Source: Bacteroidota bacterium (GTDB lineage: Bacteria; Bacteroidota; Bacteroidia; Cytophagales; Spirosomataceae). Taken from it: a stretch of 64,000 nt of DNA. Positions 25,704-35,002 of this stretch are shown here, in pieces (within the stretch, counting starts at the first letter, position 1; each line of letters begins with the position of its first letter). The translations under genes were made by a program, and so were the position numbers. The DNA lies in assembly GCA_020161355.1 (NCBI GenBank), contig JAIUOF010000001.1, forward strand, positions 806,001 through 870,000, given 5' to 3'. A model generated the notes under the pieces. It was given only the letters and a program-made list of their open reading frames with translations. It was not told the origin of the DNA and ran no database searches.

Positions 25704-27854
25704 TCACTTCTCATAAACTAAATTCTTTGCAATCTCTATGTCATTTGCCACCTCAGGGCGTAAAATATGCCAATGAAACCGTAGTGCTTCATTTTGTTCT
25801 TTGGTATTGTCAGATTGTTCGGTAAAATGCACCAAAGGCATATCGTTATAGATGGGTTTGGTGATGGCAATAACCTCATCCCAAAACTTCAAGGCTGCTT
25901 CCAGATGCGTTATGGACTTTTGCTTGTGCTGCAAATCTCCTGTCATTCGATAAACTTGAAGAGCAACGCCTCCTTTTATTTTTTCGGAATAATACAGTCC
26001 CAAATACGCCCAGGTACATACATCTGCCACCTCATACATGAGCGTGTTATTATTTTTAGTGTTGATGTTTTTTGTCAATTCCAGTGCTATTCTGCAATCC
26101 TTTTCCAACATTTCGGCTAACATAGGTGGAGTAACTTTTCCAGATTCTATATTTCCTCCACTGGTTTTTATTTTTACAAAATCAGCAATCGAAACAAAAC
26201 TTGGCTCTGTAACGGGTTGCTCAATTTGCCTGATAATATCAATATAACTAACGGTTTTGTCTTTTAGAGATAAAAAACCTTCACTGTACAAACTAAAATC
26301 CCAGGTAAAATCAAAAGAAGATGCAAGCCTGAGCGGTGTTTTTCCTGCCAAGGAACTGGCTTTAAGCAAGTTTTTTCCATCTTTTCCATATCTATTTGTA
26401 AACTCAGCTTGAAATACAGCGTCAGGTGTATCAGGATTATAAAGCAATCTACCCCAAAGTTTGTAAAACAACCATTGCCGCTCAAACGCATATTTCCAAT
26501 CCACCTTTATATCAGATTTTGTAAAGTAATCTTTGGCAGGAATATAAGTTTCAGAACCTATCGTGTAACCTCCCACATATTCCTGATTATTTTCTTTGAT
26601 ATGACTTCTTATAAAATCAGGCACTCCCCATCTTAGACAGAAAAAATCTTCATTCCTGGCTGTCCAGGTAACTTTGTAGGTTTCTGGTTTGGGCACAAAA
26701 TAAGTATCAAAAAGCTTTCCGCCGTGCACTTTCACAAGTGTAGGTGTAGAGTGTGCATGCGACCAATTGTACTTAAAATCAGCCCAAATGGGTTTTTCAA
26801 TAAAGTCCATTGTGCCTTCTTCGTCGATAGCTTTACGGGTTAGTCTTTCAGTTTCGATGCTGGTTGGCCCCAGCGAACCTACATTGCTCGAAAACGGTAT
26901 GCGATGAATCAACTTACACTTTCTTCCCGACAGCCTCATGCCTTCGATGATGGTTTCTTTCATCCAATCTTCACGCTCCTGAGGGCTCATTCCGGCCATA
27001 CCTTCACCCAGCGTGAGACCAAACCCTGTAAGTTCGGGATATTCTTGTAACACCTGAGCCACGCTTTCACGGGTATAACGCTTAATAATTTCCGAAGTAT
27101 CGCCTCTCACAAAAAAGTGGTGCTCCAGATTGTCCATGGCCACATTATGGGCTTTAGAGAATTCCGGACTTACAAAAATATTAAAAGGCACCAGATAAGT
27201 TTCTATCTCTCTCTCTTTAGCTAATCTCAAAATACCATGAAAAAGTGTTTGCCATTCTTTCATTTCTGCGTCAGAAAAAGGCGATGCTTCCGGAAAGTTT
27301 TTGGCACGAATCATATACACGTATGGGTGCAAGTTCCAAAGACTCAAGATATTGAACCGGTTTTCAGCCATCATGTCCAGAAAAGACTCCCAATATTTGA
27401 TGTCCTTACAGGTTTCCTGATGTAAATCCAGGGCATAGCTATGGCGATAGGTATCGTATGGCAAATCAAACTTAATATTTCGATATGTGTATCTGGGTTT
27501 TTCCTCTGTCGCTTTTATTTTATCCAAAGCAACACCATTTCTGATATTTTCACAAAGTGCAAGTGAACCGTAAATTAAGCCTCGAGAGTCCCCTCCTACT
27601 ATTCTTATGGTGGTTTTACTGGGAATAATTCCAAAGGATTCGGGTCCAAACTTAAGGGAATCTATCTTTAAATCAATTGTGAATTTCGTCAAGGTATCCC
27701 TCAGTTTGTATCCAGCTTTACCAAGTGTATTTTCAAGCAACCGCATTGCGTAAACCGTTTTTGATGCAACAATATCTGAATTGATTTTAACGGTTTGCGA
27801 GAAGCCAAATCCCCGCAATGCAAGGAAAAGGAGTATAATAGAAAGTTTTTTCAT
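25704..27854 (-). CDS. Secreted glycoside hydrolase-like protein, alpha-glucuronidase-like
   Basis: The 716-residue product has a signal peptide (MKKLSIILLFLALRGFGFSQ). I chose the ATG at 27854 because the upstream extension to 27914 would hide it. After the signal comes a domain resembling the GH67/GH20 N-terminal domain (TIRIVGGDSRGLIYGSLALC), then a TIM-barrel-like part with NRFNILSLWNLHPYVY and GFGLTLGEGMAGM, where acidic residues could be catalytic. The C-terminus is helical. I recognise it as related to alpha-glucuronidase-like hydrolases but cannot assign a family or substrate. It is monocistronic. It probably acts in the periplasm or outside the cell on a plant or algal glycan, which is an inference. 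Confidence 0.6.
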   Translation of the reverse strand: MKKLSIILLFLALRGFGFSQTVKINSDIVASKTVYAMRLLENTLGKAGYKLRDTLTKFTIDLKIDSLKFGPESFGIIPSKTTIRIVGGDSRGLIYGSLALCENIRNGVALDKIKATEEKPRYTYRNIKFDLPYDTYRHSYALDLHQETCKDIKYWESFLDMMAENRFNILSLWNLHPYVYMIRAKNFPEASPFSDAEMKEWQTLFHGILRLAKEREIETYLVPFNIFVSPEFSKAHNVAMDNLEHHFFVRGDTSEIIKRYTRESVAQVLQEYPELTGFGLTLGEGMAGMSPQEREDWMKETIIEGMRLSGRKCKLIHRIPFSSNVGSLGPTSIETERLTRKAIDEEGTMDFIEKPIWADFKYNWSHAHSTPTLVKVHGGKLFDTYFVPKPETYKVTWTARNEDFFCLRWGVPDFIRSHIKENNQEYVGGYTIGSETYIPAKDYFTKSDIKVDWKYAFERQWLFYKLWGRLLYNPDTPDAVFQAEFTNRYGKDGKNLLKASSLAGKTPLRLASSFDFTWDFSLYSEGFLSLKDKTVSYIDIIRQIEQPVTEPSFVSIADFVKIKTSGGNIESGKVTPPMLAEMLEKDCRIALELTKNINTKNNNTLMYEVADVCTWAYLGLYYSEKIKGGVALQVYRMTGDLQHKQKSITHLEAALKFWDEVIAITKPIYNDMPLVHFTEQSDNTKEQNEALRFHWHILRPEVANDIEIAKNLVYEK

Positions 27855-28092
27855 TATCTTTTTTAGGGTTGAATATTGAAATGCAACTGATTTCTTTCCA
27901 AAGTTAAGAGTCAAATTTAAATATTAATAATTGTCTGAGCATTAATCTCCCCTACTTTCAAGTTTTGATTTTAATAATTTTATAAGAGAGGAAAGAGCAT
28001 ATTAAAATAGACAGGCTTGTACATATTGTTAATAATAAAAACCATTACCGTGTGTATTTATTTTTTTGATGCAGCTTTAAAAAAATCCATCT

Positions 28093-28464
28093 TTAAATCC
28101 CTTTTATCCTGATTTCCCCTGATTGGTAAAGGTTTAATGCTTTTTGCAGAATTAGCCTGATGGTCTCAATTGGTAAATCAATGGTCGGGTCAATGAGCAT
28201 GATTTTCATACGGGATCTTTTTTCCTGAATTAGAAAAGTTTCCTCAAAATACTTCCCTTCTACCAGCCCTATGTACGGAAGATTGCATTTTCGATGTACC
28301 CATAAATAACAAAACATCTTGCCTTTGAAACAAAAAAATGGCATTCCGTATTTCCATTCATTTGATATATCATCATTCATAGCAAGAATGAAGTCTTTCA
28401 ATGCGAGCAAACAACCATTCCGGGGTTCAGGTTGCTGATGATAAAACTCGTCCAGAGCTTTCAT
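28093..28464 (-). CDS. DUF1801 family protein
   Basis: A 123-residue cytoplasmic protein of the DUF1801/YdhG-like family. Typical features are EWKYGMPFFCFKGKMFCYLW near the middle and the C-terminal IRLILQKALNLYQ helix. The family has a conserved small alpha/beta fold but no proven biochemical activity. The ATG start is good and length is typical. It does not appear to be in an operon with the flanking genes. Confidence 0.8.
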   Translation of the reverse strand: MKALDEFYHQQPEPRNGCLLALKDFILAMNDDISNEWKYGMPFFCFKGKMFCYLWVHRKCNLPYIGLVEGKYFEETFLIQEKRSRMKIMLIDPTIDLPIETIRLILQKALNLYQSGEIRIKGI

Positions 28465-28564
28465 AGATTCATGTTTAATATTTGCAATTCAGAATAAAAC
28501 CTTACTGAATTTATTCGCCCATTTCCTTATTATTCTATTAAAAACTCTGCCTAAAAAAAAGTCT

Positions 28565-29185
28565 TCAGTTTCTTGCCAGCTCTTCCTCAATGTGCTTTTG
28601 GAGATTCTTAACCTTGTTTTTTATCTCCTGATATCCTCCTAACATAATTACACGATTGGTTCTAATTTTCCAGAGATAAACCAGCAGGATTTTCTTCTCA
28701 TTTTCCGCAATCCTGATGGGCTGTTTTATTCCTTTGATCTTGCCCGCCTCGTCTATGATAAAATTGGGTGCCAATACCTCGTTAAATTCCTTGAAGTAAG
28801 AATCATGAAACTGAAGTTCGGAATAATCTTCCTCCAGTTTTCTTAAGGAATTGTAATAGTTTTCATACAAAGCTATGATTTCCAGGCGAAGGGAATCATT
28901 TTGCACTATTTCCAGACCTTTTGATTTCAGGGTTTCATAACCCGAGATATTCTGAATCGAGATAAAGTCACGGAACATATTGAAATAATAAATGACTAAC
29001 GAATCCTGAGTGGCGGCTTGGCCATTAATAATCCGGGTAAAATATTGTCCAGCTTTTAAGCCCATTTCATGTCCTTTCTCGTTGAGTTCGAGGTCTTTGA
29101 TATCCTGTTTGAGTCCATTGGAGATTTCGGTGAGGATTTTCATTTCGGTGACCTCATCTTTGCGGTTCTCGTTCCAGTTGTCCAA
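28565..29185 (-). CDS. DUF6090-like membrane protein with lost start codon
   Basis: The frame is 206 residues from a TTG at 29185, mostly helical and charged. Reading upstream in the same frame gives about 30 further codons before a stop at 29276-29278, including NLRKFGFEFFSIFIGVFAA, which is the usual N-terminal transmembrane helix of the family (ending in the NWNENRK motif). No ATG, GTG or TTG precedes that helix, so the true start would have to be a CTG at 29254 or is damaged. It may therefore be a fresh pseudogene. Function of the family is unknown. Confidence 0.55.
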   Translation of the reverse strand: MDNWNENRKDEVTEMKILTEISNGLKQDIKDLELNEKGHEMGLKAGQYFTRIINGQAATQDSLVIYYFNMFRDFISIQNISGYETLKSKGLEIVQNDSLRLEIIALYENYYNSLRKLEEDYSELQFHDSYFKEFNEVLAPNFIIDEAGKIKGIKQPIRIAENEKKILLVYLWKIRTNRVIMLGGYQEIKNKVKNLQKHIEEELARN

Positions 29186-29275
29186 AGCGAAGGCAGCAAA
29201 TACCCCGATAAAAATGGAAAAGAATTCAAATCCAAACTTTCTTAAATTATGCAGAAGAGGGTTAGGATTATAGCA

Positions 29276-29791
29276 TTAATGTTTTAGGGTTAAACTAAAG
29301 CGAAAATAGGAACAATAATCAGTAAATGGAATCTGTTTATAGCTATTTTTTTAAGATTCTACTTTCCCGGAATGAACTGAAGCGTATTTAGTACTCTCCA
29401 CATCTTGATTAAATGGTTTAATATTACGCAGCTTTTTGTGCCTTCTTAGTATCCTTTGTGTAATAATTAAACCGCAAAAGACACAAAGGAGCCGCCAAGC
29501 TCCACAAAGGATATTCCCTTATGCCCTTAATTTCTTCATGGTTAAAAAATACACCCAAATTTATTTTTAACGCTAAGATAGGTTAAGGAGTGAAGGTCAT
29601 CAAGTCGTAATGTGAACCTTCAATTCCAAATTAACCCATTAGCACATTATTAATTAGCACACTAACTTTCCAACTTTCTAACCTAGAACCGTAATGCCTC
29701 TACTACAGTTGTTGCAAAATAAAATACTGAATACCACGAGAATGCTAAAAAATTCAGCATAAACCCTAATTTTGCACAAAAAATCAGCGAG
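29276..29791. other. Intergenic region with degenerate repeat remnant
   Basis: No gene is visible. CCTTTGTGT (29453-29461) and ACACAAAGG (29481-29489) form an inverted repeat, and CACAAAGGA recurs nearby. Such CTTTGTG-rich stretches are common junk-like intergenic repeats in Bacteroidota genomes. The last bases contain a TAATTTTG element that may be the -7 box of the HD gene. Confidence 0.4.
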
Positions 29792-31024
29792 TTGACCAAC
29801 AAACGAAAAATATTCAACGATCCGGTATATGGCTTCATCACAATCCCGTCAGATTTTATTTTTGAAGTCATAGAGCATCCCTATTTTCAGCGATTAAGAA
29901 GGATTAAACAGTTGGGTATGTCTGAACTGGTATATCCAGGTGCGTTTCATACCCGATTTAGCCATGCTCTGGGAGCTATGCATCTTATGACCGAAGCACT
30001 GGCTACACTGGAATCAAAAGGTCTCCAGATTTCTGATGCTGAAACGGAGGCCGCACAGCTGGCAATTCTCCTTCACGATATTGGTCATGGTCCTTTTTCC
30101 CATGTTTTGGAATTTACGCTCCTGGATAATGTTAACCATGAGTTTATTTCTGAAGTAATCATGGAACGACTCAATGATGCATTCGGAGGAAGACTTAAAA
30201 TGGCAATCGAAATATTTAATGATCAATATCACAGGCCATTTTTTCACCAACTGGTTTCCAGTCAGCTCGACATGGACCGAATGGATTACCTTAATCGGGA
30301 CAGTTTTTATACAGGTGTAGTGGAGGGTAAAATTGGTGCCGAAAGGATCATCAAAATGCTCAATGTCGTTAACAATGAGCTGGTCGTAGAGGAAAAAGGA
30401 TTGCTAAGTGTTGAAAACTTCCTTGTCGCCCGCAGACTCATGTATTGGCAGGTATATCTGCACAAAACAGCCATAAGTGCTGAGACAATGTTGATTAAAC
30501 TTTTTGAAAGAATTAAAGAGTTGAATATCAGCGACAATGCAGTTGTTCTACCTTATCCACTTTCGGTTTTTTTGAAAAATGATATTAGTAAAGAGCAGTT
30601 TTTAAATGATGAAAATAACCTTTATGCATTCCTTAAACTTGATGATTATGACATTTGGGGACTGATAAAGCAACTTCAGCATTCTCCAGATTATGTATTA
30701 TCGTTATTAGCCACTGGCCTGGTTGACCGTAATTTGTTTAAGATTATGCTCGATGTTGATTTAGATACCGAGTCAGTTTTGGCCGAAAAAACAGCTGAAT
30801 TAAATGCAAAAAAAATAGATCCCGGGTTCTTAAAATATCTGGTATCCGGTGGTAGTATCAGCAACAGTGGTTATATAGCCAAATCATCAAATATAAAGAT
30901 TTTGATGAAAAATGGTACAATACTTGACATCTCTGAGGCATCAGACCTACCGACCATCAAGGCTATGAGCAATATTGTCAAAAAAAATTATTTATGTTAT
31001 GCCAATGATGTATATTTACCGTGA
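29792..31024 (+). CDS. HD-domain phosphohydrolase
   Basis: A 410-residue HD-superfamily protein of the YdhJ/SAMHD1-like group. The metal-binding HD motif is in AILLHDIGHGPFSH (residues about 88-101), with an earlier histidine in HTRFSHALGAMHL and a later DRMDYLNRD. The family hydrolyses phosphate esters such as deoxynucleoside triphosphates, but the substrate is unknown. The start is TTG at 29792; there is no ATG upstream in frame, and a TAATTTTG promoter element lies about 20 bases before it. It lies 36 bases ahead of lpxD. Confidence 0.85.
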   Translation: MTNKRKIFNDPVYGFITIPSDFIFEVIEHPYFQRLRRIKQLGMSELVYPGAFHTRFSHALGAMHLMTEALATLESKGLQISDAETEAAQLAILLHDIGHGPFSHVLEFTLLDNVNHEFISEVIMERLNDAFGGRLKMAIEIFNDQYHRPFFHQLVSSQLDMDRMDYLNRDSFYTGVVEGKIGAERIIKMLNVVNNELVVEEKGLLSVENFLVARRLMYWQVYLHKTAISAETMLIKLFERIKELNISDNAVVLPYPLSVFLKNDISKEQFLNDENNLYAFLKLDDYDIWGLIKQLQHSPDYVLSLLATGLVDRNLFKIMLDVDLDTESVLAEKTAELNAKKIDPGFLKYLVSGGSISNSGYIAKSSNIKILMKNGTILDISEASDLPTIKAMSNIVKKNYLCYANDVYLP

Positions 31025-31060
31025 TTTTAGCGGCCGGTTACATCATCTCAAATAAGGTTA

Positions 31061-32062
31061 ATGAAGTTTTCTTTACAGCAAATAGCACATCTCATTGGAG
31101 GAGATTTAAGAGGTGACGGAAATATCCTGGTTCATGACTTTGCAAAAATAGAAGAAGGTAAACCGGGATGTATTTCTTTCCTGGGCAATCCGAAATACGA
31201 GAATTACATCTATTCTACTTCGTCGAGTGCGGTAATTGTTTCCAAAAATTTCGAACCTCGTAAAGAAATCACCACCAATCTCATAGCGGTGGAAGACCCT
31301 TATCTCGCCATTGGCAATCTGATGTCTGAATATCAGAAACTTACCAAAAATCAAAAAACGGGAAGAGAAGATTTCTCTGTGATCAAAGAAACCGCAAAAG
31401 TTTCAGAAAACTGTTTTTTGGGTTCATTTTCTTATGTTTCCGAAGGAAGTATAGTGGAGGAAAATGTTCAGATATTCCCGCAGGTTTTTATAGGTAAAAA
31501 TGTAAAAATTGGCAAAAATACGATTATTTATTCGGGCGTAAAAATATATGATGGTACTGAGATTGGGGATCATTGTGTGATTCATTCCGGAGCGGTCGTT
31601 GGTTCAGATGGTTTTGGGTTTGCCCCCGACGCAAACGGGGTTTACCAGGACATCCCTCAGCTTGGAATAGTAATCATCGGAAATCATGTGAGCATTGGAG
31701 CCAACACCACGATTGACAGGGCAACTATGGGAGCAACTTTGATTGGAAATGGCGTTAAGCTCGACAATCTGGTTCAGATAGGACACAATGTAGAAATCGG
31801 AGACAATACCGTAATAGCCTCCCAATCAGGTGTTGCGGGTTCAACTAAAATCGGAAAATCCTGTTTGATTGCTGGTCAGGTAGGGTTTGTGGGCCATATT
31901 ACTATAGCCGATGGTACCAAAATAGGTGCTCAGTCCGGCGTAAGTAAAAGTATAACCAAGCCCAATATGTCTTTTTCGGGTCGTCCACTGCTGCCAATCA
32001 ATGATTACCTTAAGCAGCAGGTTGCACTCAGAAAAATATTTGTAAACGATAATAAAAAATAA
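31061..32062 (+). CDS. lpxD: UDP-3-O-acylglucosamine N-acyltransferase
   Basis: The 333-residue enzyme adds the N-linked acyl chain to UDP-3-O-acylglucosamine in lipid A synthesis. It starts with the LpxD non-repeat domain (SLQQIAHLIGGDLRGDG, GCISFLGNPKYENYIY) and continues as a left-handed beta helix of hexapeptide repeats, including the catalytic-region sequence GSDGFGFAPDANG and IGHNVEIGDNTVIASQSG. It is the first of the lpxD, lpxC-fabZ, lpxA set, with lpxC 12 bases downstream. Confidence 0.97.
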   Translation: MKFSLQQIAHLIGGDLRGDGNILVHDFAKIEEGKPGCISFLGNPKYENYIYSTSSSAVIVSKNFEPRKEITTNLIAVEDPYLAIGNLMSEYQKLTKNQKTGREDFSVIKETAKVSENCFLGSFSYVSEGSIVEENVQIFPQVFIGKNVKIGKNTIIYSGVKIYDGTEIGDHCVIHSGAVVGSDGFGFAPDANGVYQDIPQLGIVIIGNHVSIGANTTIDRATMGATLIGNGVKLDNLVQIGHNVEIGDNTVIASQSGVAGSTKIGKSCLIAGQVGFVGHITIADGTKIGAQSGVSKSITKPNMSFSGRPLLPINDYLKQQVALRKIFVNDNKK

Positions 32063-32074
32063 ACCTGATTGATA

Positions 32075-33466
32075 ATGAATTTAAAACAGCATACCATTTC
32101 TGAAATTGTATCGGTTTCCGGAAGAGGGTTGCACACCGGTGAAGTGGTTACCATTACTTTAAAACCCGCAGCCAATAATCATGGAATAGTTTTTCAAAGA
32201 ATTGATTTAGAAAACAAACCCCTTGTCCCTGCCCTGATAGATTACGTGGTAGATACCAGCCGGAGTACTGTTATAGAAAAGGAGGGTGGCCGTATCGGTA
32301 CGATTGAGCACTTGATGGCTGCTCTGGCCGGATTACAGGTGGATAATGTATTGGTTGAAATAAATGGTCCTGAAGTACCTATTCTTGACGGAAGTGCTTT
32401 GCCATTTGTGGAATTGATTGAAAAAGCAGGTATTTCAGAGCAAAATGCTCTCCGCAATTATTATGATGTTGCGGAAGCAGTGCATTTCAAAAATGTGGAA
32501 AAAAATATTGAATTAGCTGCTTTGCCTCTCGACGATTACAGGTTGACGGTGATGGTAGATTTCAATTCAAAAGTCTTGCACCCACAGCATGCTCAGCTTC
32601 ATGAAATTGCCCTTTTCAAGGAACACATAGCCCCGTGCCGTACATTTGTTTTTGTACACGAAATAGAGTTTTTAGCCAAACAAGGTCTGATAAAAGGCGG
32701 GGATTTAAGCAATGCCGTAGTTATTTCCGAATCCGACATTTCGCAACAACAGATTTCGGATCTTGAGAAACTTCTAGATAAAAAAATAGAAAGTGATGGT
32801 AAAGCGGGCATCATGAATGATGAGAAACTCAAATTTCACAATGAACCTGCCAGGCATAAGCTTCTGGATTTAATGGGAGATCTGGCATTGATTGGTCGTC
32901 CGCTTAAGGCTCATATTCTTGCTGCGAGGCCTGGTCATGCTTCTAATTTTGAGTTGGCAAAACTTATCAAAAAACAAATTGATCAGAAATCTACAGCTGC
33001 TCCTTATTTTGATGCCAACGCCGAGCCGGTTTTTACCGTAATAGATATAGCAAAGTTATTACCCCACCGATATCCGTTTCAGCTCGTTGACAAAATCATG
33101 TCGTTAGATGGAACTACAGTGATAGGCATTAAAAACATTACGATGAATGAGCCGCAGTTTACGGGTCATTTTCCTGAAAATCCCGTGATGCCAGGAGTAT
33201 TACAGGTTGAGGCCATCGCTCAGACAGGAGGTGTTTTGGTTTTAACTTCAACCGGGGAGCCCGAAAAATACTGGCCTTATCTTGTAGGTATAGAAAGTTG
33301 CAGGTTTTTTAAAAATGTTTTGCCGGGAGATTCGTTAGTAATAAGATGTACGCTTTCAGCACCTATCAGAATGGGAGTTGCCAAAATGCATGGTGAAGCC
33401 TGGGTAGGCAAAAATCTGGTTTGTTCGGTGGATATGACAGCCAGATTGGTAAAGAAATCCAATTAA
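32075..33466 (+). CDS. lpxC/fabZ: Bifunctional LpxC deacetylase and FabZ dehydratase
   Basis: A 463-residue fusion typical of Bacteroidota. Residues 1-300 are the zinc-dependent LpxC deacetylase, the committed step of lipid A (GRGLHTGE, TIEHLMAALAGL, PARHKLLDLMGDLALIG). Residues about 315-463 are the FabZ 3-hydroxyacyl-ACP dehydratase with LLPHRYPFQLVDK, TGHFPENPVMPGVLQVEA. The ATG at 32075 gives the native LpxC N-terminus; the frame extends to a TTG at 32069 but that adds only two residues. Fusing the two ties lipid A to fatty acid supply. Confidence 0.97.
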   Translation: MNLKQHTISEIVSVSGRGLHTGEVVTITLKPAANNHGIVFQRIDLENKPLVPALIDYVVDTSRSTVIEKEGGRIGTIEHLMAALAGLQVDNVLVEINGPEVPILDGSALPFVELIEKAGISEQNALRNYYDVAEAVHFKNVEKNIELAALPLDDYRLTVMVDFNSKVLHPQHAQLHEIALFKEHIAPCRTFVFVHEIEFLAKQGLIKGGDLSNAVVISESDISQQQISDLEKLLDKKIESDGKAGIMNDEKLKFHNEPARHKLLDLMGDLALIGRPLKAHILAARPGHASNFELAKLIKKQIDQKSTAAPYFDANAEPVFTVIDIAKLLPHRYPFQLVDKIMSLDGTTVIGIKNITMNEPQFTGHFPENPVMPGVLQVEAIAQTGGVLVLTSTGEPEKYWPYLVGIESCRFFKNVLPGDSLVIRCTLSAPIRMGVAKMHGEAWVGKNLVCSVDMTARLVKKSN

Positions 33467-33478
33467 AAGAAATAATTT

Positions 33479-34270
33479 ATGACGCAGCCATTGGCTTATG
33501 TGCACCCGGGTGCAAAAATTGCTCAAAATGTTGTAATAGAACCTTTTACAACCATACAAAATGACGTTGAGATCGGAGAAGGCACCTGGATTGGCCCCAA
33601 TGTAACGATATTTGAAGGTGCTCGTATAGGCAAGAATTGTAAAATATTCCCGGGAGCGGTTGTTTCTGCAATACCACAGGATTTGAAATTCAAAGGGGAA
33701 TATACAACTGCCGAAATTGGAGATAATACAGTAATCAGGGAGTGTGTGACCATCAACAGGGGAACAGTTGACCGTAACAAGACTGTAATTGGCAAAAACT
33801 GTTTACTGATGGCTTATGTACATATTGCCCATGATTGTTTTTTGGGAGATAATGTAATCCTTTCCAATGGTGTTCAATTGGCCGGTCATATCACCTTGGG
33901 TGACTTTGTAATCATCGGTGGTACCAGTGCTGTGCATCAGTTTGTCAATATTGGTGCTCATTCCATGGTAGCCGGGGGATCTTTGGTCAGAAAAGACGTT
34001 CCTCCATTTATAAAAGCTGCACGTGAACCGCTTTCCTATTCCGGAGTTAACTCTATTGGTTTAAGAAGAAGAAATTTTACCAGTGAAAAGATTGAAGAGA
34101 TTCAGGAAATTTACCGTATAATTTACCTCTCAGGTTTAAATAACTCTGCTGCCATTGATAAAATAGAATTAGAACTTGCTGCTACTGCGGAAAGAGACGA
34201 AATTATTAATTTTGTAAGAAATTCTGAAAGAGGAATCATCAGGAGCGGCGGCAACAAAAATGTAGAATGA
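33479..34270 (+). CDS. lpxA: UDP-N-acetylglucosamine acyltransferase
   Basis: The 263-residue left-handed beta-helix enzyme transfers the first acyl chain to UDP-GlcNAc. It shows hexapeptide repeats (IGEGTWIGPNVTIFEGARIG), the catalytic region LMAYVHIAHDCFLGD, and GGTSAVHQFVNIGAHSMVAG, with the LpxA C-terminal helical domain after AAREPLSYSGVNSIGLRRR. Length is standard. It follows lpxC-fabZ by 12 bases and is followed by an ABC ATPase gene one base after its stop codon. Confidence 0.97.
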   Translation: MTQPLAYVHPGAKIAQNVVIEPFTTIQNDVEIGEGTWIGPNVTIFEGARIGKNCKIFPGAVVSAIPQDLKFKGEYTTAEIGDNTVIRECVTINRGTVDRNKTVIGKNCLLMAYVHIAHDCFLGDNVILSNGVQLAGHITLGDFVIIGGTSAVHQFVNIGAHSMVAGGSLVRKDVPPFIKAAREPLSYSGVNSIGLRRRNFTSEKIEEIQEIYRIIYLSGLNNSAAIDKIELELAATAERDEIINFVRNSERGIIRSGGNKNVE

Positions 34271-34271
34271 T

Positions 34272-34892
34272 TTGCTTAAAATTGAAGCTCAAAATATAGG
34301 CAAAAAGTTTAAAAATGAATGGGTTTTCAGGAATCTGACTTACTCATTTGATAAAAACAGTGCTATCGCAATTACGGGTCCCAATGGCTCGGGAAAGTCA
34401 ACCTTGATGCAGGCTTTAGCTGGAATGATTCCTGTAAATGAAGGAAAAGTGAGCTTTTCTACTACTGAAAAAAATATACACGAAGAAGAATTCCATCAGC
34501 ATCTCTCATTTTCAGCACCTTATCTTGAACTTATTGAAGAATTTACCCTCCTTGAAGCAGTTATTTTTCATAAGAAATTCAAAGATTTTAAAGATGGAAT
34601 ATCTGCAGTTGATTTTTTGAAACAAATAGAGCTTGAAAAGCACCGCAAAAAGCAAATAAAGTTTTTCTCCTCCGGCATGCGTCAAAGATTAAAACTCGGT
34701 TTGGTATTTTATAGTACTTCCGAAGTTTTGTTTTTTGATGAGCCCACCTCCAATCTCGATGAAAAAGGTTTCAACTGGTATAAATCTGAAATTGCAAAAG
34801 TCCTGAACGATAGATTGATCCTTGTTTCATCCAACGAGCCCAAAGAATATGAATTTTGCGAAAATCATCTGAATATCTTAAATTTCAAATAG
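34272..34892 (+). CDS. ABC transporter ATP-binding protein
   Basis: A 206-residue ABC ATPase with Walker A GPNGSGKST, signature SSGMRQRLKLGL and Walker B VLFFDEPTSNLDE. It starts with a TTG codon at 34272 directly after the lpxA stop codon, so translational coupling is likely. The short size and the lack of a nearby permease suggest partners elsewhere. Its position after the lipid A genes hints at envelope work but proves nothing. A terminator follows 56 bases after the stop. Confidence 0.85.
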   Translation: MLKIEAQNIGKKFKNEWVFRNLTYSFDKNSAIAITGPNGSGKSTLMQALAGMIPVNEGKVSFSTTEKNIHEEEFHQHLSFSAPYLELIEEFTLLEAVIFHKKFKDFKDGISAVDFLKQIELEKHRKKQIKFFSSGMRQRLKLGLVFYSTSEVLFFDEPTSNLDEKGFNWYKSEIAKVLNDRLILVSSNEPKEYEFCENHLNILNFK

Positions 34893-34947
34893 TTGGTTTT
34901 ATTAACAGCCACCCATTTGATGATCTGCGTTTATAACTATTAAAAAA

Positions 34948-34978
34948 AATGCCATGAATAAATGATATCCATGGCATT
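34948..34978. terminator. Bidirectional terminator between the ABC ATPase and gltD
   Basis: AATGCCATG and CATGGCATT pair in a 9-bp stem, with A-runs before and a T/A-rich stretch after. It lies between the converging ABC ATPase and gltD genes. Confidence 0.65.
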
Positions 34979-35002
34979 AAAATAAATTCTATTAATAAAT
35001 CC

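Noticed and set aside
32069..32074. TTG start for lpxC-fabZ
   Set aside because: The ATG at 32075 gives the normal N-terminus and the TTG adds only two residues.
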